A stretch of DNA of 64,000 nucleotides from Natronosalvus rutilus (GTDB taxonomy: Archaea; Halobacteriota; Halobacteria; Halobacteriales; Natrialbaceae). The stretch is from contig NZ_CP100355.1 of NCBI RefSeq assembly GCF_024204665.1, forward strand, positions 3,205,451 to 3,269,450. Reading direction: 5' to 3'. Under the pieces are notes generated by a model. It did no database searches. It was not told the DNA's origin and was given only the letters and a program-made list of their open reading frames with translations. How positions within the stretch are numbered: the first letter of the stretch is position 1; every line of letters starts with the position of its first letter. Both the position numbers and the translations under genes were made by a program. Of this stretch, positions 1-8,744 are shown piece by piece.

Positions 1-718
1 CCAGCAGGTACGCGACCCCGTTGAGTGCCAGCGCGGCGAGCTCGAGTCCGGGCATCGACCAGAGGGGGACGCCGTCGACCATCGCCCGGTAGAGCAGGTC
101 GCTCCCGAGACTGAACGGGACGACCAGCAGGGTGCTCGAGTCCAGCGCACCGGGGGCGGCGATCAGCCCGATGAAGGCGAACTGGAGGAGTTGCTGGACG
201 TTCTCGATCCGCTTGTACAACAGTGAGAGTCCGGCGAAGAGAAAGCCGAGGCCGATCGCCGGGAGGATCGTCACGAGCACGAGTGGGACGATCGTCAGCG
301 GGTCGACGGTGAGCGTTCGGTCGGTCGTCAGCAACATGATCGCGAGCAGCGCCATCGCAATAGTGGTGCTGAAGACCACGTTGAAGAGCGTCTTGGCGAG
401 CAACACCCGGCCGATCCCGAACGGCGACATAAACAGCTGCTCGAGGGTGCCCCACTGGGCTTCCCGCATCACGTTGCCGGCGACGTCGAAGTAGGCGGCC
501 GTCACCGCGAGAAAGAGGAAGAAGCCGACCACGAGCCCGTCGAGGGTGCCGTCGAAGGCGGGGCCAGCGGCGGCCTGACCGCCGAAAAAGATCACGGCGA
601 AAAACAGGTAGAAGCCGACCAGCATCATCGTCGTGTTGATCCAGTATCGACGCAAGAGGATGAGCTGTTTCTCGAAGATGGCTCGCGTCAGCCCGACGTA
701 GCCGGTTGCAGAGCTCAT
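1..718 (-). CDS. ABC-2 type transporter permease (3' part missing)
   Basis: This is the membrane subunit of an ABC exporter. The ATG at 718 overlaps the stop of the upstream ATPase gene (ATGA overlap), so the two are co-translated. About 239 codons are visible and the C-terminus runs off the window. The N-terminus is a short cytoplasmic segment, followed by hydrophobic stretches such as MLVGFYLFFAVIFF near residue 35, and then the GTLEQLFMSPFG motif typical of the ABC-2 permease core near residue 95. Further helices follow. The substrate cannot be read from sequence; drug, polysaccharide or Na+ export are all possible. Confidence 0.85.
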   Translation of the reverse strand, partial: MSSATGYVGLTRAIFEKQLILLRRYWINTTMMLVGFYLFFAVIFFGGQAAAGPAFDGTLDGLVVGFFLFLAVTAAYFDVAGNVMREAQWGTLEQLFMSPFGIGRVLLAKTLFNVVFSTTIAMALLAIMLLTTDRTLTVDPLTIVPLVLVTILPAIGLGFLFAGLSLLYKRIENVQQLLQFAFIGLIAAPGALDSSTLLVVPFSLGSDLLYRAMVDGVPLWSMPGLELAALALNGVAYLL

Positions 719-1878
719 CGGTTCTCCCTGTGCTCGACCCGCGGCTCTCCGCCGGACTCCTCGGGCCGTCCGGTTCCGCGCCCTTCGAATGTGTGGCGCT
801 GCCTCGATCCGACGTCGTCGGTAGTAGCCCCGCCGCCGGTCACCTCGAGAAACACGTCCGCGAGGTCGGGTTCGATGGTCTCGACGCCGAGGAACGTACA
901 GTTCGTCCGCTCGAGAACGGCCACGAGGTCGTAGAACGCGTCGCCCTGGAGCGCCACCTCGAACGACCGCTCCGGGCCGCGTTCGGTCCACTCGTCGACG
1001 CCGAACCGTTCCGCGAGGGTCCGCCTCGCGGCGTCCGGTACCAGGGCCTCGAGCGTGAACCGGTAGGTGCGAGTCTGAAACACGTCGACGAGTTCGTCGA
1101 CCGTCCCGTCGGCCACGATCCGGCCGTCGTTCATGATGATCACCCGGTCGCAGACGGCCTCGATCACGTCCATGTCGTGACTCGAGAGGACGACGGTTCG
1201 GGACTCTCGTTCGACGAGGTCGCGGAGCTGGCGCCGCAACTCGAGTGAACTCTCGACGTCGAGACCGAGCGTCGGCTCGTCGAGGAACGCGATCGGGGTG
1301 TCCCGGATCAGGGTGCACGCGAGTGAGACCTGCTGTTTCATCCCGCGAGAGAGTTCGTTGACCGTGGTGTCCGCTTTCGCGGTGAGCCCCACCTGCTCGA
1401 TGAGGGCGTCGATCCGGTCGGCGTCGGCCGGTCGATCGGCCAGTCGGGCGAAAAAACGGAGGTTCTCCCGGACGGTGAGCCGCCAGTAACTGTTTCGCGC
1501 GCCCTCGAGCATGGCGCTGACGGAGCGGTAGCTCGCGCGGGGGTCGTCGATGGGATCGGTTCCGTCGACCCGAACCGTCCCCGCATCGGGGATGATCAAT
1601 CCCAGCAAGAGCTTGATGGTCGTGGTCTTGCCGGCCCCGTTCGGCCCCAGCAGGCCGACGACGGTCCCACGTTTGACCTCGAGGTCAATCCCGTCGACGG
1701 CCTCGACGGCGTCGTCGCCGTCGCCGTACGTCTTCGTGAGGCCGGTTGCCGAGAGGATCGGCTCGGTCGACCGGGAATTGGCCGTCGATTCGGCGCTCGA
1801 GGACCGACTCGCTTGAGGGTCGCGATCGGCCCCCGGCGACGGCTCGAGACGGTCCGATGATTGGCTCATTGACAGCAT
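715..1878 (-). CDS. ABC transporter ATP-binding protein
   Basis: This is the ATPase of the exporter whose permease follows directly. Walker A (GPNGAGKTT) lies at residues 78-86, the ABC signature (LSRGMKQ) near 176-182, Walker B (IAFLDE) near 196-201, and the H-loop His near 234. The first 40 residues are a Ser/Glu/Arg-rich extension before the conserved core. The C-terminal 130 residues after the H-loop match the accessory region often found in ABC-2 exporter ATPases. ATG codons occur at 1878 and 1869, and either could be the start. The substrate is unknown. Confidence 0.92.
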   Translation of the reverse strand: MLSMSQSSDRLEPSPGADRDPQASRSSSAESTANSRSTEPILSATGLTKTYGDGDDAVEAVDGIDLEVKRGTVVGLLGPNGAGKTTTIKLLLGLIIPDAGTVRVDGTDPIDDPRASYRSVSAMLEGARNSYWRLTVRENLRFFARLADRPADADRIDALIEQVGLTAKADTTVNELSRGMKQQVSLACTLIRDTPIAFLDEPTLGLDVESSLELRRQLRDLVERESRTVVLSSHDMDVIEAVCDRVIIMNDGRIVADGTVDELVDVFQTRTYRFTLEALVPDAARRTLAERFGVDEWTERGPERSFEVALQGDAFYDLVAVLERTNCTFLGVETIEPDLADVFLEVTGGGATTDDVGSRQRHTFEGRGTGRPEESGGEPRVEHRENR

Positions 1879-2102
1879 CTCCGTCGCCGGTTGTTGTAAC
1901 TATTTCCCGAAGTCGCTCTGGAGGGATTGTCGCTATCGCGGCGTGACGTCGGTCGGGCGGGCTGATGTCGCTCACTACCCGTTGACGATCTGCTGCCGGT
2001 CGCGTCCGTCGCACGAAACCGATCGGCGATCGCGTTCGCCGCGCCGAGTCGACCACCATTCTCGAGGCGTCGATAGCGCTACCGGGAGGTGAATCCAAAA
2101 TA

Positions 2103-2134
2103 TATTGGCCATTGAGTTTTGAGGAATGCCAATA
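2103..2134. repeat. Inverted repeat in AT-rich island
   Basis: TATTGGC at 2103-2109 and GCCAATA at 2128-2134 are perfect complements across an 18-base spacer, and the inner ATT/AAT also pairs if one C is bulged. It lies 225 bases upstream of the ABC ATPase start, so it could be an operator or a stem in an unannotated transcript. Confidence 0.4.
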
Positions 2135-2365
2135 ATGAGAAGATTGCAGGGAATCAGATACGCACGGTGTGTCACCTCCTTCGCTGCTCGCGCTGAAAGC
2201 GGTTCTATCGATGCCTTCGTCCGCTAGAATCGGTTCGGTCGATGAAGCGAACGAGAATGGCAGTGCTCGAGGGTGAAGACTGCTCGACCCCCCTACTGGA
2301 AACGGATTTCGGCAGGCACTCTCGAGATAGTCGATATTCATCAAATTCTTGATTAGTGGTCGCGA

Positions 2366-2373
2366 GATTTATC
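2366..2373 (+). promoter_or_regulatory. Putative TATA box for HalX response regulator
   Basis: The sequence gatttatc lies 25 bases before an in-frame GTG (2391) and 70 bases before the favoured GTG (2436). It therefore supports either a leaderless start at 2391 or a 40-base leader. Confidence 0.45.
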
Positions 2374-2435
2374 AACTAGAGCCACCATTTGTGACGCGTG
2401 CCTGCAATCGAAGACGAGAACGGAGTGGTCTTTCC

Positions 2436-3008
2436 GTGAGCGACGAGCCCGAGGTTCTCGTCGTCGACGACGAGTCTCGTCTCGCCGATCTCTTTGCGGC
2501 CTGGCTCGGAGCGGACCGTCCCGTCGCCACCGCCTACGACGGCGAGGAAGCCCTCGAGAAGATGGCCGACTCTGTCGAGGTCGTACTCCTCGACCGTCGC
2601 ATGCCGGGGCTCTCCGGCGACGAAGTCCTCCAGCAGATCCGTGACGATGGATACGACTGTCGCGTCGTGATGGTTACGGCCGTCGACCCCGACTTCGACA
2701 TCATCGAGATGGGCTTCGACGACTATCTGGTCAAGCCGGTCTCGAAAGACGAACTCCTCGAGATGGTCCAGGAGGTATCGACCCGATCCGAGTACAAGAC
2801 CGACATCCAGGAGTACTACGCCCTGGTCTCGAAGAAAGCGCTCCTCGAGTCCGAGAAGGCGGATCGCGAACTCGCAGATCACGAAGAGTACCAGGAACTC
2901 AGTAGTCGTGTCGATACGCTCCGAGAGCAGGTCGACGAGACGATTTCCGGAATGTCTACCCACGACGACTTCGTTGGCGCGTTCCAGGACCTCCAGACCG
3001 AAAACTGA
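2436..3008 (+). CDS. HalX-domain response regulator
   Basis: A two-component receiver with a haloarchaeal HalX output helix region. From the GTG at 2436 the protein has 190 residues. The acidic pair is Asp11-Asp12, the phospho-acceptor is Asp53 (LLDRRMPG), and the switch residues are Thr81 and Lys100 (LVKPV). The HalX region covers about residues 125-190 and is charged and helical with no recognisable HTH, so DNA binding cannot be assumed. An in-frame GTG at 2391 would add 15 residues and fits the TATA spacing, but family members begin just before the LVVDDE strand, which favours 2436. A histidine kinase lies convergently downstream and may be its partner. Confidence 0.88.
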   Translation: MSDEPEVLVVDDESRLADLFAAWLGADRPVATAYDGEEALEKMADSVEVVLLDRRMPGLSGDEVLQQIRDDGYDCRVVMVTAVDPDFDIIEMGFDDYLVKPVSKDELLEMVQEVSTRSEYKTDIQEYYALVSKKALLESEKADRELADHEEYQELSSRVDTLREQVDETISGMSTHDDFVGAFQDLQTEN

Positions 3009-3014
3009 AGGCGT

Positions 3015-3033
3015 CGCTTACGCTTTCTAAGCG
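3015..3033. terminator. Hairpin between convergent genes
   Basis: CGCTTA at 3015-3020 pairs perfectly with TAAGCG at 3028-3033 over a 7-base loop. It sits between the stop of the HalX regulator (3008) and that of the histidine kinase (3053), so it may end transcription from both sides. Confidence 0.45.
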
Positions 3034-3052
3034 AAACCTTGGCGTACCTCTG

Positions 3053-5017
3053 TTACGCCTCGACCCCACACTCGAACTCGAACCTCGCTCCACCCTCCTC
3101 GCTCTCGACCGCGTTGACCGACCGGCCGTGGGCGACCTCTCTGACGACCCAGAGGCCGAGGCCGATCCCCTCCGAACCGGTCGACACGGACGAATCGAAG
3201 ACCTCGCTGCGGAGCGATTCGGGTATCCCGTGGCCGTCGTCGGCGACGTAAAATCCGTCAGACGAGTCGCCCCACTCGAGTCGCCCCACGCGGATCGTGA
3301 GCGGGCTCGAGTCGTCGGCCGAACCGTGTTCGATCGCATTGCGAAACAGGTTCTCGAGCAACCGGAGCATCGGCGACCGATCTGCCTCGAGCGTCACCGA
3401 CGATTCGACGGTCAGAGTCGCGTTCTCGGCAGTGACGTTCTCCCAGGCCTCCCTGGTGACGGTCTCGAGGTCGATCGATTCGAGATCACTCGCCCACTCG
3501 CCTTCGCGCGCGACGGTGAGCACGTCGGCGATGATCGCCTCCATGCGCTCGAGTCCGTCGCGGACCTGTGTGAAATCTTCCGGGGCGCCCGTCTCCTCGG
3601 CGAGGGAGAGATACCCCTGGGCGACGCCGAGCGGGTTTCGAAGGTCGTGACTGACGATCTGGGCGAACGCGTCGAGGCGCTCGTATTGCTCGCGGAGTTT
3701 ACGTTCGCGTCGCTTTCGGTCGGTGATGTCGCGAACTACTCCGACTGTGCCACGAAAGGTGTCGTCGTCGACGACGACCGCCGCCTGCGTCTCGCAGGGA
3801 ATCTGCTCGCCGGCCCTCGTCTCGAGGACCGTCTCGAACGTCGTCGCCGTCTCGCCCGAGTCGGGTAATCGCTCGAGCGGGTGGGGGGACGACCCGTCCT
3901 GGCCCTGGTGTTCGTCGTCTGGCTCCTCGAACAGGAACGAGTGGTGCTCTCCGAGGACCCCCTCCCTGGTGTGGCCGGTCATCTCGACGAGCGCGTCGTT
4001 GACCGTCGTGAAGTGGCCGTCGGCGTCGACGACGTACATCCCGTCGCCGGCCGTCTCGACCAGCCGTTCGTACCGGCGAAGCGACTGGGTCTGCTGGGAG
4101 AGCTGGCCCCGGATCGCGATCGACTCGAGGGCGTAGGACGCGGTTTCGGCCACCGAATCGATCGCCTCGCGTTCGCGTTCGTGTTCGCTCAGCGGACCCT
4201 CGGCGTACACGACGAGGACGCCGTACCGATCGTCTGCGGTCGCCAGCGGGGCGACCGCAACGGAGGATGCCCCGCGTTCGACGGCCACCTCTCCGAACGG
4301 AATGGCCGACACCGTCGACGGCTCGTCGAGTCCGTGGCGGACGGCGGACGTTCGCGATCGGAGCGCGTACTCGAGCAGCGGGTGCGTGCCGTCCCCGATC
4401 GAAAACGTTCGCTGGAGCGGCCAGTCGACGGGTGTCTCGGTGGGTATCCAGGGGAGAATCGCCCGCTCGCCGGAGTCGTACTCGCCGACCCAGGCGAACA
4501 GGTAGCGATCCCGGGTCGTAAACGGCTCCCGAATCGCCCGCTCGATCTCGCTCGCGGTCCGGGCGTCCGCGAGTCGTCGTTTCACCCGATTGGTGACGAG
4601 TGCGACCTGGGCGGCGCCGTCCTCGAGATGCGCCGCGACCGCGCTGGTGAGTGCTCGCGGTTCCTCGAACGTCGGCAGGTTGGTGGTGTCGTCGACGCCC
4701 TCGAGAGACCCGTCGTCGTGATCGTTGACGCCCGAAGCGTCGATCCCGCCGCAGTAGCCGAACGCGGGCGTCCCCGGCCACCGCGTCTCGACGGTCTCGA
4801 GCAGCGACGACACCCGGGAGATGGTCTCCACGTCGAGGACGACGACGCCGACCCGTTCGTGTTCGAGTTGCTCGATCGCTGCGTCCGCCGTTCTGGCGAG
4901 CACGACGTTGACGGCCGCGTCGGCGAGCGCTCGAGTGAGGGTGGCCCGCGTCTCCAGGGCTTCGCTCACGCAGAGCACGCGGGGGCGGCCTCGAGGGGAT
5001 CGGTCGTCGGCGGTCAT
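3053..5017 (-). CDS. Multidomain sensor histidine kinase (REC-like, GAF, PAS, HisKA, HATPase)
   Basis: Cytoplasmic sensor kinase of 654 residues without membrane helices. An N-terminal receiver-like domain (about 13-130) begins with RVLCVSEALE and lacks the usual acidic pair, so it may not accept phosphate. A GAF-like region (about 160-310) and a PAS domain (about 320-440, with DGMYVVDADGHF) follow. The phosphorylated His is His457 in SHDLRNPLG. The ATPase N-box (LFRNAIEH) is near 558-564, the G1 box is DDGHGIP and the G2 box is GIGLGLW. It converges on the HalX regulator at 2436, a plausible partner. Confidence 0.88.
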   Translation of the reverse strand: MTADDRSPRGRPRVLCVSEALETRATLTRALADAAVNVVLARTADAAIEQLEHERVGVVVLDVETISRVSSLLETVETRWPGTPAFGYCGGIDASGVNDHDDGSLEGVDDTTNLPTFEEPRALTSAVAAHLEDGAAQVALVTNRVKRRLADARTASEIERAIREPFTTRDRYLFAWVGEYDSGERAILPWIPTETPVDWPLQRTFSIGDGTHPLLEYALRSRTSAVRHGLDEPSTVSAIPFGEVAVERGASSVAVAPLATADDRYGVLVVYAEGPLSEHEREREAIDSVAETASYALESIAIRGQLSQQTQSLRRYERLVETAGDGMYVVDADGHFTTVNDALVEMTGHTREGVLGEHHSFLFEEPDDEHQGQDGSSPHPLERLPDSGETATTFETVLETRAGEQIPCETQAAVVVDDDTFRGTVGVVRDITDRKRRERKLREQYERLDAFAQIVSHDLRNPLGVAQGYLSLAEETGAPEDFTQVRDGLERMEAIIADVLTVAREGEWASDLESIDLETVTREAWENVTAENATLTVESSVTLEADRSPMLRLLENLFRNAIEHGSADDSSPLTIRVGRLEWGDSSDGFYVADDGHGIPESLRSEVFDSSVSTGSEGIGLGLWVVREVAHGRSVNAVESEEGGARFEFECGVEA

Positions 5018-5218
5018 TCGAGAGGAGTCCCTGTGCTCGATGTGAGACTGGTATCGACGGCGAATGGGGCTGGCCGAGGGCTACTGATGGGACTCCTCAC
5101 GGTAGTGGTAACTCGTGCGTTGCGATACTAAATTGCTCTTGCGGTGACGTCTCGGTGCGAGCGAGGAACCGACGAAAACCGTGGAGACTTTGCGCCGTCA
5201 CCACGGAACGACGCACGA

Positions 5219-6664
5219 ATGCGCCAGGCCCACCCCATAGAGCAGGCCGTCGGCATCGAGCACTATGTCTCCGAGACCGACGGCATCGGCGGCCACCTCC
5301 GCGACCGCGACGAGCACTTTCGGGTGCGCGAACTCGAGCGGTTCGCCACGGAGCCGGTCGACGCCTCGACCGACGCCTACCCGCACCTGGTCTTCCGGGC
5401 GACGCTCCGTGGCTGGGACACGAACGACTTCGCGCGCCGACTCTCGAACGAACTCGGTGTCTCCCGCGAGCGAGTGTCCTGGGCCGGAACGAAGGACAAG
5501 CGGGCGATCACGACGCAGCTGTTCTCGGTCTATGGCGCCGACCCCGCGGACCTCCCCGACCTCAACCGCGCCGACATCGACGTGCTCGGACGAGCCGGAC
5601 GCTCCCTCGAGTTCGGCGACCTGGCGGGCAACGCGTTCGAACTGGTCGTGAGCGACCCCGACGAGGGCGCGCTCGAGCGGGCCGAGGCGATCACGGACGA
5701 GTTGGCGGCGTTTGCGGGGCTCGAGGGCGAGGACGGGGGTGGGATTGGGAGCGACGACAGTGAGCCGACCATCGGCGTCCCCAACGTCTTCGGCCAGCAA
5801 CGCTTCGGGAGCAAGCGCCCGATCACCCACGAGGTCGGCCTCGAGATCGTCCGCGGCGACTGGGAAGGCGCCGTCATGGCCTACCTCGGCCGGCCGACCG
5901 ACGCGGAACCCGAAGACACCCAGACCGCGCGGGCGTTCGTCGAGGAGACTCGCGACTGGCAGGAAGCGCTCGAGCGCTTTCCGAACCGGCTCCAGTACGA
6001 GCGATCGATGCTCCACGAGCTGGCCGAGGGTGACGGTGACGGCGACGGGGACGGGAGCGGGGACGGGAGCGGGGAGGGAGAGAGCGGAGACGGCGGCGGC
6101 AGCGAGAAACCGTCCCCCGAGACGTTCCGAAACGCCCTCGAGCGCCTCCCCTCGAACCTCCAGCGGCTGTTCGTCCACGCCGCCCAGTCGTTCGTCTTCA
6201 ACCGCATTTTGAGCGAACGCCTCGAGGCTGGCCTCCCGTTCGACAGACCGGTCGCCGGCGACGTCGTCTGTTTCGCCGATCTCGACGCGCCGGAGGGGCT
6301 CGAGTTGCCCGACGTCGACCGAAGCCAACGCGTCGACGAGCGCCGGGTACGGTCGGTGACTCGCCACTGTGAACGTGGCCGGGCGTTCGTCACTGCGCCG
6401 TTGGTCGGCACGGAAACGACACTAGCCGACGGGGAACCGGGCGAGATCGAACGGCGGGTGCTCGCGGATCTCGACCTCGAGCCGTCGGACTTCGAGTTGC
6501 CCGGCGAGTTCGATTCGACCGGAACCAGGCGAGCGATCCTCGTTCGCACGCCGCTCGCCGTCGAACCGGATCCGCTGACGTTCTCGTTCTCGTTGCCGAA
6601 GGGGTCGTACGCGACGGTCGTGATGCGCGAGTACCTCAAGAGCGACCCGCTCGCACTCGGGTGA
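5219..6664 (+). CDS. truD: tRNA pseudouridine(13) synthase TruD
   Basis: TruD isomerises U13 in tRNA. From the ATG at 5219 the protein has 481 residues and opens with the archaeal [12 protein letters not shown] motif, which fixes the start over an upstream ATG at 5144. The catalytic Asp is Asp93 in AGTKDKRA. The conserved NVFGQQRFG motif follows near residue 195. A haloarchaeal acidic insertion of Gly/Asp/Ser/Glu repeats (codons around 6030-6110) interrupts the TRUD insertion domain and comes from a degenerate six-base repeat. It probably forms a disordered loop. The gene stands alone and converges on the small gene at 6751. Confidence 0.95.
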   Translation: MRQAHPIEQAVGIEHYVSETDGIGGHLRDRDEHFRVRELERFATEPVDASTDAYPHLVFRATLRGWDTNDFARRLSNELGVSRERVSWAGTKDKRAITTQLFSVYGADPADLPDLNRADIDVLGRAGRSLEFGDLAGNAFELVVSDPDEGALERAEAITDELAAFAGLEGEDGGGIGSDDSEPTIGVPNVFGQQRFGSKRPITHEVGLEIVRGDWEGAVMAYLGRPTDAEPEDTQTARAFVEETRDWQEALERFPNRLQYERSMLHELAEGDGDGDGDGSGDGSGEGESGDGGGSEKPSPETFRNALERLPSNLQRLFVHAAQSFVFNRILSERLEAGLPFDRPVAGDVVCFADLDAPEGLELPDVDRSQRVDERRVRSVTRHCERGRAFVTAPLVGTETTLADGEPGEIERRVLADLDLEPSDFELPGEFDSTGTRRAILVRTPLAVEPDPLTFSFSLPKGSYATVVMREYLKSDPLALG

Positions 6665-6684
6665 GATTGGTCCCACCAGGCTGA

Positions 6685-6720
6685 TTCACGACTCACTAAC
6701 CGTGGCTCGTGACTCGTGAA
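6685..6720. terminator. Imperfect stem-loop between convergent genes
   Basis: TTCACGACTCAC at 6685-6696 pairs with GTGACTCGTGAA at 6709-6720 in 11 of 12 positions across a 12-base loop. It lies between truD and the convergent gene at 6751, fitting a bidirectional terminator. Confidence 0.45.
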
Positions 6721-6750
6721 ACGGCGTCAAGACACCCTCGAAGCCGGCGG

Positions 6751-7017
6751 TCAGACCTCGTCGTCAGGGTCGTGCGTCGATTCCATCCGTTTCGCCTCGG
6801 CGGCGTACCGTTCCTGCAGGTCGGGCTCCTCGACGGTGCCGAGGTCCTCGGCCGAGACGTCTTTGGCGGCCGTCACCGCACCCAGCGCCTGCGAGGCGAT
6901 TTCTCTTCGGTAGACTCGATTCCCCTCGAGCGTCGCGTACTTGAGAATCACGAGGTCGCGATCGGTGTAGCCGCGCTCGACGAGCCACGCGCGTACGTCG
7001 CCGGACTCTGGTGGCAT
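6751..7017 (-). CDS. Small haloarchaeal protein of unknown function, 88 aa
   Basis: I do not recognise a named family. The 88-residue protein starts MPPESGDVRAWLVERG at an ATG (7017), has a basic central stretch (ILKYATLEGNRVYRRE) and an acidic tail ending DPDDEV. It has no cysteines or membrane helix. The composition and phrase GYTDRDLVILKYAT look like a small helical protein conserved in haloarchaea, but that is from memory. It is divergent from the DUF2103 gene and converges on truD. Confidence 0.75.
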   Translation of the reverse strand: MPPESGDVRAWLVERGYTDRDLVILKYATLEGNRVYRREIASQALGAVTAAKDVSAEDLGTVEEPDLQERYAAEAKRMESTHDPDDEV

Positions 7018-7160
7018 GCGTTCGTGAACGACGCGGTTACTGATACCTGTTCCCCCGGCATCGTCCGCGGATGCGGTGGCCGCGACCCGTACAGGTGGCG
7101 ACCTCCGTGCCGGCAATCCGCTCCGGACACCGACACGGCCCCAGACTCGAAACACCGCAG

Positions 7161-7166
7161 TTTTAG
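7161..7166 (+). promoter_or_regulatory. TATA-like element for DUF2103 gene
   Basis: The element ttttag is centred 26 bases before the ATG at 7189, the distance expected for a leaderless archaeal transcript. Confidence 0.5.
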
Positions 7167-7188
7167 GCGCTCGCCGGCAACCACGCCC

Positions 7189-7911
7189 ATGGAGTGTCGC
7201 CACTGCGGATCGCCCCTCGAGAAACCCGGCGACTTCTGTCTCGTCTGTCGCACCGGGAACACCGACACGGTGGTCCTCGAGGCCGCCCGCGACCGGGCGA
7301 CGCTGACGATGCTCGACGACGAGACGCGACTGGGGGAGACGACGATCACGACGGCGCCCGAGGAGGGGGACCTCGAGGTCGTCGAATTCAGAAATTTCGC
7401 GAGCCTGCTCGGGGACGAACTCCGCCGAAAGCGCCCGGAGGAGGTCTACGCCGCGGGCGACCGGGACGTGATCCAGGGGGTTCGCGAGGACACCCACTAC
7501 GCGTTCTACCGCGTCGAGGACGACGACCCCGTCGAAGCCGTCCTCGAGCGACGCGGTGACCGAGCGCTCGACGTGGTCGAGACGGCGCCGGCGGACAAAC
7601 TCGGCGGGAGCCACACCACCCTCATCGGCGGGCGGGCGGGTATGCGAGCGATCCAGACCGTCGCGGGCCACCCCCACGTCAAGAAGGTGATTCCCGGCCC
7701 CATCGACGCCGGCGGCACTGGCTCCCAGTCGGGGCTCCGGGCGAAGGTCACCCGGGCCGACGCCGGCGGAAACGTCCGCATGCTCCTGCGCGACGGCTCG
7801 AGCGTCCAGGAGAACCGGATCGTGACGACGGCCCGGGACCGTGAACTGGGCGAGGTCGTCCGCGACGATCTGAACGAGGCGCTGCTCGAGGCGGGCTTGC
7901 GGGAGGAGTGA
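7189..7911 (+). CDS. DUF2103 family protein with N-terminal zinc ribbon
   Basis: The 240-residue protein starts at an ATG (7189) placed 26 bases after a TATA-like element. The N-terminus has two CxxC pairs, CRHCG and CLVCR, that form a small zinc ribbon. The rest contains GGSHTTLIGGRAGM near residues 141-154 and GPIDAGGTGSQSG, matching what I know as DUF2103, a predicted metal-binding family. Function is unknown. It is followed by the ribosomal and RNA polymerase genes L37Ae and rpoP, so a role in RNA or translation is possible but only inferred. Confidence 0.82.
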   Translation: MECRHCGSPLEKPGDFCLVCRTGNTDTVVLEAARDRATLTMLDDETRLGETTITTAPEEGDLEVVEFRNFASLLGDELRRKRPEEVYAAGDRDVIQGVREDTHYAFYRVEDDDPVEAVLERRGDRALDVVETAPADKLGGSHTTLIGGRAGMRAIQTVAGHPHVKKVIPGPIDAGGTGSQSGLRAKVTRADAGGNVRMLLRDGSSVQENRIVTTARDRELGEVVRDDLNEALLEAGLREE

Positions 7912-7928
7912 CAGCTCCAACTCAACAC

Positions 7929-7936
7929 CTTTATCA
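7929..7936 (+). promoter_or_regulatory. TATA box for the L37Ae-rpoP-pcc1 operon
   Basis: The element ctttatca ends 27 bases before the L37Ae ATG (7963), consistent with a leaderless transcript. No other TATA box of this quality appears before the next three genes. Confidence 0.6.
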
Positions 7937-7962
7937 GAACGAGGGGGATAGAAACCGATACT

Positions 7963-8235
7963 ATGGCCGAAAAGAAGCGAGGAAAGGTCGGGAGTGCCGG
8001 CCGATTCGGAGCGCGATACGGACGCGTCGCTCGACGACGCGTCTCGGAGATCGAACACGACATGCAGTCCTCGAAGGTCGACGGCGACGACGTCAAACGC
8101 CTCGGCCCCGGCATCTGGGAGAACGAGGAGACCGGCGAGGTCTTCACCGGCGGTGCCTACCGCCCCCAGACCCCGGCCGGCGAGACCGTCCGTCGCTCGA
8201 TCCGAGCCGCTCTCGGCGAGGAATCCGACGAGTAG
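7963..8235 (+). CDS. rpl37ae: 50S ribosomal protein L37Ae (eL43), zinc-finger cysteines absent
   Basis: A 90-residue large-subunit protein. The diagnostic [22 protein letters not shown] motif is at residues 10-31 and [22 protein letters not shown] follows. The usual archaeal protein has two CxxC pairs flanking the GIW segment; here all four Cys are missing, with Asp, Lys, Glu or Asn in that region. The fold must therefore be held without zinc. The gene starts the rpl37ae-rpoP-pcc1 cluster, an archaeal arrangement that supports the call despite the missing ligands. Confidence 0.93.
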   Translation: MAEKKRGKVGSAGRFGARYGRVARRRVSEIEHDMQSSKVDGDDVKRLGPGIWENEETGEVFTGGAYRPQTPAGETVRRSIRAALGEESDE

Positions 8236-8263
8236 TCCGGAAACCCAGACCACACCACCTCAC

Positions 8264-8398
8264 ATGAGTTACAAGTGCTCCCGCTGCAAACGCGACGTAC
8301 AGCTCGACGAGTACGGGGGCGTCCGCTGTCCCTACTGCGGTCACCGCGTGCTCCTCAAAGAGCGCAGTCGAGACGTCAAGACCGTCGACGTCAACTAG
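8264..8398 (+). CDS. rpoP: DNA-directed RNA polymerase subunit P
   Basis: A 44-residue zinc-ribbon subunit of archaeal RNA polymerase (Rpb12 homologue). The Cys pairs CSRC at residues 5-8 and CPYCG at 22-26 are intact and the tail is basic ([12 protein letters not shown]). Length and motif layout are canonical. It follows L37Ae by 28 bases and precedes pcc1 by 10, so it is almost certainly in one operon. Confidence 0.95.
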   Translation: MSYKCSRCKRDVQLDEYGGVRCPYCGHRVLLKERSRDVKTVDVN

Positions 8399-8408
8399 GC
8401 ATTTTCCG

Positions 8409-8744
8409 GTGTTTCCCCACGACGCCACCCTCGAGTTCGAGTACGAGTCGCCGACTCGAGCGACGACTGTCGCCGAGGCCGTCGCCCGCGAGGTCGGCGA
8501 GATCGACGAAGATCGTTCGCGGACGACGATCGACCGCGATACAGAGACGGTGACAGTTTCGGTCGTCGCTCGCGACCTGACGGCGCTCCGGGCGGCGCTC
8601 AACACCTGGTTCTCACTGGTCGACGTCGCGGAGCGAGCGACGGCGGTCGGGGAGCGATACCGGAGTCTCGAGACGAACGAGGCGGACGAGACGGATCGTT
8701 CGGGTGGCGACGACAGCCACGACAGCCACGACGGCGATGGCTGA
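8409..8744 (+). CDS. pcc1: KEOPS complex subunit Pcc1
   Basis: Pcc1 is the dimerisation subunit of KEOPS, which makes N6-threonylcarbamoyladenosine at A37 of ANN-decoding tRNAs. The 111-residue protein opens HDATLEFEYES and shows the alternating beta-alpha pattern with LTALRAALNTWFSLVDVAE near residues 57-75. The start is a GTG at 8409, ten bases after rpoP; no ATG is suitable. The C-terminus is a 9-base tandem repeat coding SHDSHD just before the stop. The next gene starts inside this one (8737). Confidence 0.85.
   Translation: MFPHDATLEFEYESPTRATTVAEAVAREVGEIDEDRSRTTIDRDTETVTVSVVARDLTALRAALNTWFSLVDVAERATAVGERYRSLETNEADETDRSGGDDSHDSHDGDG

Larger units (their letters stand above)
1879..2435. 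other. Gene-free interval with an AT-rich island
   Basis: No convincing gene lies between the divergent ABC operon and the response regulator. Around 2090-2165 the composition turns AT-rich and holds an inverted repeat: TATTGGC at 2103-2109 pairs with GCCAATA at 2128-2134. The pairing extends to ten bases if one C is bulged. A 30-codon ATG frame at 2135 was judged too weak to call. The regulator promoter lies at the right edge. Confidence 0.5.

Noticed and set aside
2135-2227. 30-codon ATG frame in the interval before the response regulator
   Set aside because: Too short and basic for a halophile protein; no motif and no promoter spacing.
3881-5131. Long open frame (416 codons) on the plus strand across the histidine kinase
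   Set aside because: It lies antisense to a kinase with all expected motifs and has Arg/Asp-rich composition typical of reverse-frame reading in GC-rich halophile DNA.
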